DNA of 6,607 nt. Origin: Verrucomicrobiales bacterium (GTDB lineage Bacteria; Verrucomicrobiota; Verrucomicrobiia; Verrucomicrobiales; Akkermansiaceae). The stretch is from NCBI GenBank assembly GCA_003483645.1, contig DMYM01000316.1, positions 1 to 6,607 of the forward strand. Direction: 5' to 3'. The position numbers and the translations under genes are program-made. Under the pieces are notes generated by a model. The model was not told the DNA's origin. It ran no database searches and saw only the letters and a program-made list of their open reading frames with translations. Positions 1 through 6,607 of the stretch are shown piece after piece. Each line of letters begins with the position of its first letter. The stretch's first letter is position 1.

Positions 1-869
1 CCTTTGGATCCCAAGCCTTTCCTAAGCGACGCTTCTTCGAGGAAACCCAAAAGGTCTTTCGTGAATCCGGTCGCGCCGTCCCCGTCTTTGTCGACAAACA
101 CCTCTCCGACAACTGGGCCGACGCCAAGTTCCTCTACGACTCGGCGAAGGAACGTGGAATCCCGCTCATGGCAGGCTCCTCCCTCCCCACCACCTGGCGC
201 AGGCCGGCCGCCGACGTCCGCCGCAGTGCCAAGCTCAAGGAGATCGTGGCCCTCAGTTACCATACCACCGATGCCTACGGATTTCATACTCTCGAGATCA
301 TCCAGGCTCTCGCCGAGCAGCGGCAGGGCGGCGAAACAGGGATCACTGCCGTGCACGCACTCGCCGACGAGGAGGTCTGGCGTGCTTTCGATGAGCAGCG
401 CTTCAATCGATCGCTTTTCGAGGCCGCCTGGTCGCGCCTCACCAACCCGCGCGACCTGAAGGACCTCCGCCGGTTGGTGGCCAAGCCGCGCCTCTTCACC
501 ATCGAGTACAAGGGCGGACTGCGCGCCCACATGCTCGAATTGAACGGCGCGGTCAATGAATGGGCGGCGGCCTGGGGTTACCAGGATTGCGACCAGGTCG
601 ACTCCTCCCTCTTCTGGACCCAGGAAGGCAGGCCGGGCATGCACTTCACCTGGCTCCTGCACGGGATCGAAAGGATGATCCTCACCGGTCAACCGAGCTG
701 GAACGCAGAGCGTACCCTCTACACCAGCGGCACCCTCGACGCCTTCCTCCTCTCCCTCAAGAGCGGCAAACGCCTGGAGACTCCCTACCTCAACATCCCC
801 TACCAGCCCACCTGGCGCTGGCTGGAACCGCCCCCGCCGCCGCCTACCAGGCCATGGTCGGGGCAGTGA
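1..869 (+). CDS. Conserved PVC-group protein of unknown function, 3' part (start outside window)
   Basis: The reading frame is open from the left edge (first full codon at 3) to TGA at 867-869, giving 288 visible residues, so the N-terminus is missing. An ATG at 168 is internal: coding continues upstream of it in the same frame with well-formed protein (RRFFEE, VPVFVDKHLS, ERGIPLMAGSSLP). From memory, the order of motifs matches a conserved planctomycete/verrucomicrobial family: RRFFEE near visible residue 9, DKHL near 31, PLMAGSSLPTTWRRP near 54, a YGFH element, a GGETG turn, then ERTLYTSGTLDA and ETPYLNIPYQP near the end. That family is normally annotated as hypothetical; a distant link to Rossmann-type Gfo/Idh/MocA oxidoreductases is possible but the diagnostic N-terminus is not here. 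No signal peptide or membrane segment is visible. The tail after the conserved block is proline-rich (six consecutive prolines) and ends PTRPWSGQ. It converges on the next gene with 4 bp between stops. The gene call is firm; the function is unknown. Confidence 0.85.
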   Translation, partial: FGSQAFPKRRFFEETQKVFRESGRAVPVFVDKHLSDNWADAKFLYDSAKERGIPLMAGSSLPTTWRRPAADVRRSAKLKEIVALSYHTTDAYGFHTLEIIQALAEQRQGGETGITAVHALADEEVWRAFDEQRFNRSLFEAAWSRLTNPRDLKDLRRLVAKPRLFTIEYKGGLRAHMLELNGAVNEWAAAWGYQDCDQVDSSLFWTQEGRPGMHFTWLLHGIERMILTGQPSWNAERTLYTSGTLDAFLLSLKSGKRLETPYLNIPYQPTWRWLEPPPPPPTRPWSGQ

Positions 870-873
870 TGAT

Positions 874-3015
874 TCACTTCAGGGCCGAGAACCCGAGAGC
901 CTTGAGGTAGATTCGCTCCGGCGGCTCGGCCAGGATCTTGCCGTCGACCTCCGACTCCTGGCGCACCCTGTGCCACTCGGGATCGGCACCGAAGGCCTTC
1001 CAATTGGCGTCGGCCTGCTGACGGCTGGTGTGATGCAGGAGATAGACAAGGGTGTTGGCAGACTCCGGCCTGTCGAAGGGGGTCCAGTAGCCGATGTTCT
1101 TCATGCCGTGCTTCTCGAAGAGCCTCCTGGTATGATTTCGAAAGCGCGCATTGAGCGCTGCCAGCTTTCCCGGCGCCGTCACGTAGGTGCGTAATTCGTA
1201 GACGCCTCCTGGTTGCTTGATCGCAACCCGCTTCAACGCGGAGTAATCGTTCTCCGTCAGAAAGGTGCTCTCCGGACGCTGCCAGAGCAGGCTCTGGAAC
1301 TCGGGCTTGTCGAGCACTGCCTCCCACTCACGGTCGTTGAAGAAAGCCACCCAGTTCTCATAGGCCGCATAGCGCGAGGAATGCTTGAGAAGGTAAACGA
1401 ATCGCCGGCGCTTCTTAACCGGTCCCTCGGTGGGAATCCAATAGCCGAGCGCCTCCAGTCCGTGCTTGCGGAAGAGGCGATCGGTGTGCTCGCGAAAGCG
1501 CTTGATGAGGTGTGCGTGCCTCCCCTCGTTTGCGGAGTACATGCGCAACTCGTAGAGTGGCCCCTCGTTCAGTCGCGGCGCCCGCGGTGAGCGTCGCTGA
1601 CCGCTCCCTGCATCCCGCCCCTGTTGGTGTCCCAGCACCACCTCCAGCGGGGCTTCGAAAACCCAGGCCATGTCGTCGGAGATCTTGCGGCTGGCATCGT
1701 GACCCCCGATGTAAAGCGCTCCATCTCCAAAGGGTGAGAGGCAAAAGGCGCGTGGAGAGACCAGGAGGGGCTTGCCCGGCACGTAGGCATTATTGATCTC
1801 GCGCACCTCGTAGCTCTGGTCCGCCCGCCGGACGGCGTACATCGCGCCACCGTACAGAGCGCTCCCCTTCCAGCGCAAATCATTCTTCCCGCGGATGTTT
1901 CCCTGGAACCCGATGATGTGAACCGTCTCACCGGTGGCAGGGTCGGTCACCGGATACATCATGTTGTGAGCGCCCAGGGTGTAGGTGACCTCTACCCCGA
2001 GCGCCTTGCTCATGAGATCGATGATGCGCGCCTCGTCGTGAAGGGCAAATCCACCCCGCCCGTCCGGATCCATGCGCTTCACCTGGCTTGCCGACCGATC
2101 CCCGGGGGCCCACAGGAAAAGCAAGGACTCGCCCTCGCCCTTCGGATTCTCGATCGTGGTCAATCCCCGTATCCCGCCCACGTCGGTGTCCGCGTCCTCG
2201 TGCAAATCGAGAACTTCCCGATAGTAAGCTCGCTCCCCGTCGACACGCTGGTAGATCGATCCACCCTCCGAAAAGAACAACGACTCGTTGGCCCTTGCCA
2301 TTCCGAGGGGCCGCGTGCGAAAGGTCCCCTCCGTGAGGAAGGGATACTCGAGATGGCGGCTCCAGCGGATTCCACCCGGTGCGCTCTCGTCGTAGACTCC
2401 GGACACGATGCCCGGATTGCCGAGCGAGAGATAGAGGCGTTCCATTCCGGTAACCTTGTCGCGGTGCACCTCCATATCACGGGGCACCCAGCGCACCCCG
2501 CCCGCGCTCGATCCGTGCCGGACCAGACTGTGAGACCAACTGCTCTTCTCCTCGTCCCGCACCCAGACCGAGACCGCACCTCCGCGCTCAAAGTTCGCCC
2601 CTGCGGCCATGACGAGAAGGTTGCGCGGCTGAGGCAGGGCCGCACCCTTGGCATCACGCGTGAAGGTCACCGATTTGAGCACGTTGCCCTTCATGTATTC
2701 CAGGCCGAGCCCGTTCGATTTGCCGGTATCCAGATCGACCTGCCACTCTCCACCTGATTGGTCCAGGCGCAGCACCTGGGAGCTCTGCTTCTGTCCCTCC
2801 GGCGGAATCACCCAGCGCGCGTCCACCCAGTAGCCGTTGGCGGCATAAAGTTTCCTCTTATGGGCGACCAGGTGCATGATCTCGGATCCACCCGCATAGG
2901 CGCCCGCCCGATCGAGATAACCGGCCTCGTAGCTCTGTCTCCAAGCCGCCTCCTCCGCCAGTCCGGCGGACAAACCGGCCCCGAGGACCAGGGTGAGAAA
3001 GGCAGGAATCCGCAT
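874..3015 (-). CDS. Secreted propeller-like protein with two C-terminal NIPSNAP domains
   Basis: A 713-residue protein from ATG at 3015-3013. An in-frame GTG at 3027-3025 would add MTET; the ATG is preferred because MRIPAFLTLVLGAGLSAGLA reads as a clean signal peptide with cleavage near LA|EE. Neither start has a clear ribosome binding site. Residues about 21-460 look like a beta-propeller or similar all-beta fold: repeated short strands such as KLYAANGYW, RLYLSLGNPG, SLFFSEGG, AMYAVRR and GALYIGGHD. I cannot name this part beyond its likeness to unnamed exported PVC proteins. A basic, Ser/Pro-rich linker (about 461-484) leads to two NIPSNAP domains (PF07978-like) at about 487-595 and 605-713. 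Each begins YELR-Y, followed by RFR-HT-RLF-KHG, GYW-P and YLL-H-SR. NIPSNAP domains are small ferredoxin-like alpha+beta folds; their role in exported bacterial proteins is not known. The gene starts 34 bp after the sialidase-like gene on the same strand, so co-transcription is likely. The domain calls are by eye. Confidence 0.88.
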   Translation of the reverse strand: MRIPAFLTLVLGAGLSAGLAEEAAWRQSYEAGYLDRAGAYAGGSEIMHLVAHKRKLYAANGYWVDARWVIPPEGQKQSSQVLRLDQSGGEWQVDLDTGKSNGLGLEYMKGNVLKSVTFTRDAKGAALPQPRNLLVMAAGANFERGGAVSVWVRDEEKSSWSHSLVRHGSSAGGVRWVPRDMEVHRDKVTGMERLYLSLGNPGIVSGVYDESAPGGIRWSRHLEYPFLTEGTFRTRPLGMARANESLFFSEGGSIYQRVDGERAYYREVLDLHEDADTDVGGIRGLTTIENPKGEGESLLFLWAPGDRSASQVKRMDPDGRGGFALHDEARIIDLMSKALGVEVTYTLGAHNMMYPVTDPATGETVHIIGFQGNIRGKNDLRWKGSALYGGAMYAVRRADQSYEVREINNAYVPGKPLLVSPRAFCLSPFGDGALYIGGHDASRKISDDMAWVFEAPLEVVLGHQQGRDAGSGQRRSPRAPRLNEGPLYELRMYSANEGRHAHLIKRFREHTDRLFRKHGLEALGYWIPTEGPVKKRRRFVYLLKHSSRYAAYENWVAFFNDREWEAVLDKPEFQSLLWQRPESTFLTENDYSALKRVAIKQPGGVYELRTYVTAPGKLAALNARFRNHTRRLFEKHGMKNIGYWTPFDRPESANTLVYLLHHTSRQQADANWKAFGADPEWHRVRQESEVDGKILAEPPERIYLKALGFSALK
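877..1557 (-). repeat. Tandem NIPSNAP domain duplication within one coding sequence
   Basis: Two copies of about 109 codons each lie head to tail: copy 1 at about 1557-1231 and copy 2 at about 1203-877, separated by nine codons. Aligning the first 42 residues of each by eye, without gaps, gives 23 identities, including YELR, RFR-HT, RLF, KHG and GYW-P. Both copies end in a [YF]SAL motif. Later positions also correspond (YLL, NW-AF, EW). The divergence shows an old duplication, not a recent DNA repeat. Paired NIPSNAP domains may form the two halves of a dimeric alpha/beta barrel, but that is inference. Confidence 0.8.
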
Positions 3016-3049
3016 GGTTTCAGTCACTTGAGAACGAATCGAGACCCGT

Positions 3050-4258
3050 CTACCGGTCCAGCCAACCGGGCAATTCTCCGTCCCCTGTCTTCTCGCCCTC
3101 CAGAAGCCAGCTCAGGTTGAAACGGGCCAGGTAGCCATCCTCGTAACGATGACTCTTTCCTCCCTCCAGCAGGAGATAGATCCAACCCTCGCTCGCAGTC
3201 CCCGGGCGCCCCGCATTGAGGGAGGAGTAGGCACTCGGTCCCTCCCACACCCTGCGCTTGAGCGGCCAGGTCCCGGCACCATCAAAACTCACCCACACCG
3301 TGACATCACGGCGTTCGGCAGTGACGCTGTCACAGTTGCTGTAGAGGAGAATGTCGCGCCCCTTCACATTCAGGCGGGTCAACCCGGCCATGCACCCGTA
3401 GTTCGTATTCTGGGGACCATCCGGGAGCACCTTGCAATAGGTCAGATCTTTCCAGGTCCTGCCCCCATCCGTGCTTGTGGCCGTCCAGCGCCGCCGGGGA
3501 TCCGCCCCTTCCTCCGCCCAGTGCCGGCGGGAATTGTAGTAAACCGTTCCATTGCTCAGCTCCGCGATGGTGGCTTCCCCTGTTCCGTTGGCTGGAAAAG
3601 GGTCACTGGTCTCCCAGGTCTTGCCCCCGTCGTCACTGAAGACTGCATTGGTGTAATGCTCCGGCCACTTCTCCCCCGCATTCCTGCCGGCATACCAGCG
3701 CGATGGACGGATGATCCTGCCCTTGTGCTCGCCGTGCCGCAGGGTGATCCCATGGTCATTCATGTGCATCGAGGGCACGTTCCCCTTCGAGTCCGGCTTG
3801 ACGGTGGCCTCGATCTTCTTCCACGTCTTGCCGTGGTCAGCACTCTTGAAGACGGAGAGCGGAGCAGGTGGGTGGTGCTTTTCCACGAACGCGACGATTT
3901 CACCCGTTCCCTCGTTCACGGTGAGACCACCACACTGAAACCCCGGCTTGGAAATGAAAATCTCCTCGCTCCAGGTGGTCCCGGCATCCCGGCTGAGCCG
4001 GGCCCGCACGCTGCTGCTGCCGAACGTGGCCACCACCATGCCATCGACACCCACCACCACATTGGGAAATCGTTCCCCCTTGAAAACCTGGATCAACTCC
4101 ATCGCGGCCTTGCCGAGGTGAGCGTCAAGTTTACCTTCGGCCGGAAGTCCGGAGGCGGTTCGGGGTTCTGCTGCTGTTCCCGCGCTGGTCAGCGTCCAAC
4201 CACAGAGAGCGGTAAGAACGAGACCACGGGCCATCTTTTCAAAGGTGTGTAGGCACAT
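3050..4258 (-). CDS. Secreted sialidase/neuraminidase-superfamily protein (six-bladed propeller, Asp boxes)
   Basis: A 402-residue protein from ATG at 4258-4256 to TAG at 3052-3050. The frame is open further upstream, but that stretch is antisense to the divergent gene and reads as non-protein-like. A second ATG at 4234 (MARGLVLTALCG) gives an equally good signal peptide with cleavage near GTAA|EP. The fold is shown by four good Asp boxes (S-x-D-x-G-x-T-W) at residues 89-96, 139-146, 208-215 and 262-269, and a degenerate fifth, SFDGAGTW, at 324-331. Residues expected in the sialidase active site can be placed: Arg63 in RFP (usually RIP), Glu228, Arg244 sixteen residues later, Arg316, and Tyr344 in AYSSL followed by a LLLEGG element. 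The loop between RFP and the first Asp box is short and shows no obvious acid/base Asp. Such proteins hydrolyse terminal sialic acid or related sugars from glycans outside the cytoplasm; here the substrate is unknown and activity uncertain. It probably heads an operon with the NIPSNAP gene downstream. Confidence 0.9.
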   Translation of the reverse strand: MCLHTFEKMARGLVLTALCGWTLTSAGTAAEPRTASGLPAEGKLDAHLGKAAMELIQVFKGERFPNVVVGVDGMVVATFGSSSVRARLSRDAGTTWSEEIFISKPGFQCGGLTVNEGTGEIVAFVEKHHPPAPLSVFKSADHGKTWKKIEATVKPDSKGNVPSMHMNDHGITLRHGEHKGRIIRPSRWYAGRNAGEKWPEHYTNAVFSDDGGKTWETSDPFPANGTGEATIAELSNGTVYYNSRRHWAEEGADPRRRWTATSTDGGRTWKDLTYCKVLPDGPQNTNYGCMAGLTRLNVKGRDILLYSNCDSVTAERRDVTVWVSFDGAGTWPLKRRVWEGPSAYSSLNAGRPGTASEGWIYLLLEGGKSHRYEDGYLARFNLSWLLEGEKTGDGELPGWLDR

Positions 4259-4319
4259 GGTGGCTTGGTATGTTGACAAGGAGCATGATCCCCATTGCAG
4301 TGGTCGTCTCCTCCGATCA
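4259..4319. promoter_or_regulatory. Divergent intergenic region between the sialidase-like and dehydrogenase-like genes
   Basis: This 61 bp gap separates two divergent starts (minus ATG at 4258, plus ATG at 4320) and is the only sizeable non-coding DNA in the window. By position it should contribute to control of both genes. A perfect TTGACA hexamer on the plus strand lies at 4273-4278, but no acceptable -10 hexamer follows at 16-18 bp, so I do not call a promoter. On the minus strand GGAGGAG (4315-4309) resembles a Shine-Dalgarno sequence but is too far (50 nt) from the gene 3 start; it sits 12 nt before a short upstream open frame at 4295-4239. No clear operator palindrome was seen. Confidence 0.4.
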
Positions 4320-6607
4320 ATGAAGGCCCTAACACCCGCCCCCCACGCAGGCAAGCGGAAGAACCTCACATCTCTGAGTGCTCTGGCTGCATCCGGACTG
4401 GTCCTCGGAGGAGCAATCGGTGCTGCCGGAAAGGATATAACCTTCCAACCGCCTCCGCTCAAGGTGCGTGAAGGATTCGAGGTCACGCTCGCCGCGGCCC
4501 CCCCCCTTCTCAAGTATCCCATGATGGCCTGCCTTGACGACCAGGGCCGCCTCTACGTGGCCGAAAGCGACGGGCGCAACCTCACCACCCGCAAGGAGAT
4601 TGAAAAGGAACTGCCTCGCTTCGTGCGCCGCCTCACTGATACGGATGGCGACGGAGTCTTCGACCAGAGCACCATTTTCGCCGACAGGATGACCATGCCG
4701 GAGGGCGGTCTCTGGCACAACGGAGCCCTCTACATCGTCTCCGCACCTTACCTCTGGAGACTGGAGGACACGGACGACGACGGTGTGGCGGACAAGCGTG
4801 AGAAAATCATCGGAGAAATGGAGTTCGATGGCCGGGCCAACCAGCACGGTCCCTACCTCGGCCCCAATGGTCGACTCTACTTCAGCGGCGGCCACTTCGG
4901 CTACCAGTTTACCGGACCGGACGGCAGCAGGACCGGACAGAGCCGGGCGGGCGGAATCTTCTCCTGTCGCCCGGACGGAAGCGACGTTCGGATCGACGGG
5001 CAGGGACCGATCAATCCGGTAGACATCGCCTTCACCAGAGAGGGCGAAGTTATTTCCACCGCCGCCATCTACGACAGCTTCGGTGGCAAGCGCCATGACG
5101 CACTCATTCACTGGTTCCCCCGCGGACTCACCCAGCGACTCTATGGCCAACCCCTCCTCCCGGAAACCGGCCACCGCGTTCCCGCCACCATTCGCTGGGG
5201 ACAGGTCGCTCCGGCCGGCTTGATGCGTTACCGCGGAATGCAATTCGGCGGTGACTACCGTGACACCCTTTTCGCCTGCCACTTCAATTCCAACCGGGTG
5301 CGCCACATCAGACTCATCTCCGACGGCGCCACCTTCACTGCCGGGGACGGGGATTTCCTCACCTCCTCCAGTCGGGACTTTCATCCCACCGATATTCTGG
5401 AAGATGCGGACGGAAGTTTGCTCCTGTTGGACACGGGAGGCTGGTTGAGCTGGGGGTGTCCGCACTCCAAGGCCGCCAAGCCCGAAATACTCGGTGCGAT
5501 CTACCGGATCCGCAGGAGGGAGGGATCCTTCCCGACCGATCCCCGGGGCGCGAAGATCCGGTGGGACCAATTGACGGCCACGAACCTCGCCAGACTGCTT
5601 GGCGATCCCCGCCCTGCCGTGCGTGACCGGGCCCAGGCACAACTCATCGCCCTGAGGGAGAGTGCCTTCGAGCCCCTCGCTCAACTCCGTTCTCCAAACC
5701 TCACCAGGGATGCCGACGTTCGTAGACGGGCAGTCTTCACCATCTCGCAGCTGAGCGTTCCCGGGGTCAGCAAGCAACTCCGTTCCTCTCTGGAGGACCC
5801 TGCCGTGGAAGTCCGGCGCGCAGCCGCGCGCTCCCTGGGTGAGCTCCGGGTCGGCGAGGCCGTGCCGATCCTTGCAGAGGCCCTGACCGACCAGGATGCC
5901 GCCGTGCGCCGGGTGGCCGCCACTGCCCTGGGACGGATTGGCGACCGGAAAGCGATCGGGTTTCTCTTCCGTTCCCTGCGGGCAGATTCCCAGGCGGCCT
6001 TCCAACATGCCGTGCGGCTGGCCCTGATCGAGATCGGAGATGCCGAAGGTTGCCTGCCCTGGCTCAAGGACCCCACCCCTCACCACCAGGCCACCGCCCT
6101 GCGCGTCATGGAGCAGATCGACCCCAAGTCTCTCGAACTGGGAACCGTGGTTCCCTTCCTGCGCTCCGCCCTCCCCGTGCTGCGCAACGAAGCAAGGCGT
6201 ATCGTGGCCGGGCGCCCCGACTGGAAGGGGTCGGTCTTCTCACTCTTCCGCGAACTTCTTGCCGACGAGCAGCAGGACCCCTCCTCGGCTCAACTGACGG
6301 AGGAGATCATGATGGGCTTCGCGACCGACGAAGAATTTCACCGCATGCTCGCCCGCCTTCTCACCGACCAGGCCGCCAGCGAATCCTCCAGGCACCTCCT
6401 CCTGTCCTGCCTCGGCTACCTCGAACAACTCCCCGCGGACACCGCTCCCGCGGTGGGCTCCCTTCTCGAGAGTCCCTCGCGCAAACTCCGCGGTGAAGCC
6501 ATCCGTCTCGTCGTCAACTCGAATTCCTACTCCCGCTTCCAGAAGGCAGTGGAGGCCATGGCGATCAAACCCGGGGAACACCCGCTCATCCGGGCCACCG
6601 CTCTCGA
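4320..6607 (+). CDS. PVC-type membrane-bound dehydrogenase/propeller protein with HEAT repeats, 5' part (runs off right edge)
   Basis: The frame is open from ATG 4320 to the window end: 762 full codons plus two bases, with no stop. The start is chosen because it gives a basic n-region (MKAL...GKRKN) and a hydrophobic stretch ending GAIGAAG, as in a signal peptide; an in-frame ATG at 4257 would add 21 non-hydrophobic residues. No Shine-Dalgarno is visible at either. Residues about 42-410 match the PVC membrane-bound dehydrogenase domain (TIGR02604-like, PQQ/glucose-dehydrogenase-type propeller): PPLKVREGFEVTL, GRLYVAES, two Asp-rich loops (DTDGDGVFD at 107-115, DTDDDGVAD at 150-158), a GPNGRLYFSGGH blade, and a closing CPHSKAAKPEILGAIYRIRR. 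From about residue 415 the protein becomes helical HEAT repeats (DPAVEVRRAAARSLGEL, DQDAAVRRVAATALGRIGD). Relatives usually end in a c-type cytochrome with CxxCH; that part would lie beyond the window, so haem binding is not shown. The likely role is periplasmic sugar or alcohol oxidation, substrate unknown. Confidence 0.9.
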   Translation, partial: MKALTPAPHAGKRKNLTSLSALAASGLVLGGAIGAAGKDITFQPPPLKVREGFEVTLAAAPPLLKYPMMACLDDQGRLYVAESDGRNLTTRKEIEKELPRFVRRLTDTDGDGVFDQSTIFADRMTMPEGGLWHNGALYIVSAPYLWRLEDTDDDGVADKREKIIGEMEFDGRANQHGPYLGPNGRLYFSGGHFGYQFTGPDGSRTGQSRAGGIFSCRPDGSDVRIDGQGPINPVDIAFTREGEVISTAAIYDSFGGKRHDALIHWFPRGLTQRLYGQPLLPETGHRVPATIRWGQVAPAGLMRYRGMQFGGDYRDTLFACHFNSNRVRHIRLISDGATFTAGDGDFLTSSSRDFHPTDILEDADGSLLLLDTGGWLSWGCPHSKAAKPEILGAIYRIRRREGSFPTDPRGAKIRWDQLTATNLARLLGDPRPAVRDRAQAQLIALRESAFEPLAQLRSPNLTRDADVRRRAVFTISQLSVPGVSKQLRSSLEDPAVEVRRAAARSLGELRVGEAVPILAEALTDQDAAVRRVAATALGRIGDRKAIGFLFRSLRADSQAAFQHAVRLALIEIGDAEGCLPWLKDPTPHHQATALRVMEQIDPKSLELGTVVPFLRSALPVLRNEARRIVAGRPDWKGSVFSLFRELLADEQQDPSSAQLTEEIMMGFATDEEFHRMLARLLTDQAASESSRHLLLSCLGYLEQLPADTAPAVGSLLESPSRKLRGEAIRLVVNSNSYSRFQKAVEAMAIKPGEHPLIRATAL

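Noticed and set aside
168..869. ATG at 168 as the true start of the first gene
   Set aside because: The frame is open to the left edge and the residues before 168 are part of the same conserved protein, so this Met is internal.
1918..2757. 279-codon plus-strand frame
   Set aside because: It lies wholly inside the propeller-NIPSNAP gene on the other strand and its translation shows no domain or signal; treated as a shadow.
3149..4252. 367-codon plus-strand frame
   Set aside because: It is antisense to the sialidase-like gene, whose Asp boxes and active-site residues make that strand the real one.
4273..4298. Perfect TTGACA -35 hexamer on the plus strand
   Set aside because: No -10-like hexamer follows at a usable distance, so a promoter call would rest on one six-base match.
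4259..4522. 88-residue N-terminal extension of the sialidase-like protein
   Set aside because: It would run antisense through the start of the divergent gene, reads as Arg/Pro/Ser-rich shadow sequence, and would bury the signal peptide inside the protein.
4329..6086. 585-codon open frame on the minus strand inside the dehydrogenase gene
   Set aside because: It is antisense to a well-recognised protein, its translation has no familiar motif or plausible fold, and long antisense frames are expected in GC-rich coding DNA.
1..6607. Search for a novel defence, mobile, CRISPR, tRNA/rRNA or riboswitch element
   Set aside because: Both strands were read by eye; coding genes fill nearly all of the window, and no repeat array, terminal inverted repeat, transposase, integrase or structured RNA could be supported.

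Overview
The window carries four protein-coding genes and almost no non-coding DNA. It looks like a GC-rich bacterium of the PVC group (Planctomycetota or Verrucomicrobiota). The reasons are family-level: an exported PVC-type dehydrogenase/propeller protein with HEAT repeats, an exported sialidase-like propeller with multiple Asp boxes, an exported protein with two NIPSNAP domains, and the tail of a conserved PVC protein of unknown function. None of the three visible starts has a convincing Shine-Dalgarno sequence, which is also common in that group. The phylum assignment is inference from protein families; no rRNA or other marker is present.

Layout: (1) positions 1-869, plus strand: the last 288 codons of a cytoplasmic-looking conserved protein whose start lies outside the window. 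(2) 874-3015, minus strand: a secreted two-part protein, an N-terminal propeller-like region joined to two tandem C-terminal NIPSNAP domains. Its stop faces that of gene 1 across only 4 bp. (3) 3050-4258, minus strand: a secreted sialidase/neuraminidase-superfamily protein lying 34 bp upstream of gene 2 on the same strand, probably its operon partner. (4) 4320 to the right edge, plus strand: a divergently transcribed, exported PVC-type dehydrogenase/propeller protein with a HEAT-repeat region, cut off after 762 codons. The 61 bp between genes 3 and 4 is the only real intergenic space and must hold the control signals of both directions, unless they lie inside the coding sequences.

How they may work together: genes 2, 3 and 4 all encode exported proteins. 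In this group such families often sit in large gene sets for breaking down and oxidising complex glycans, but no substrate can be read from this sequence. Gene 1 is convergent and need not belong to the same unit. I saw no mobile element, CRISPR array, RNA gene, defence system or clear terminator. The points most worth a second look are the propeller-plus-double-NIPSNAP architecture and the sialidase-like protein, which keeps most catalytic residues but seems to lack the loop carrying the acid/base Asp.
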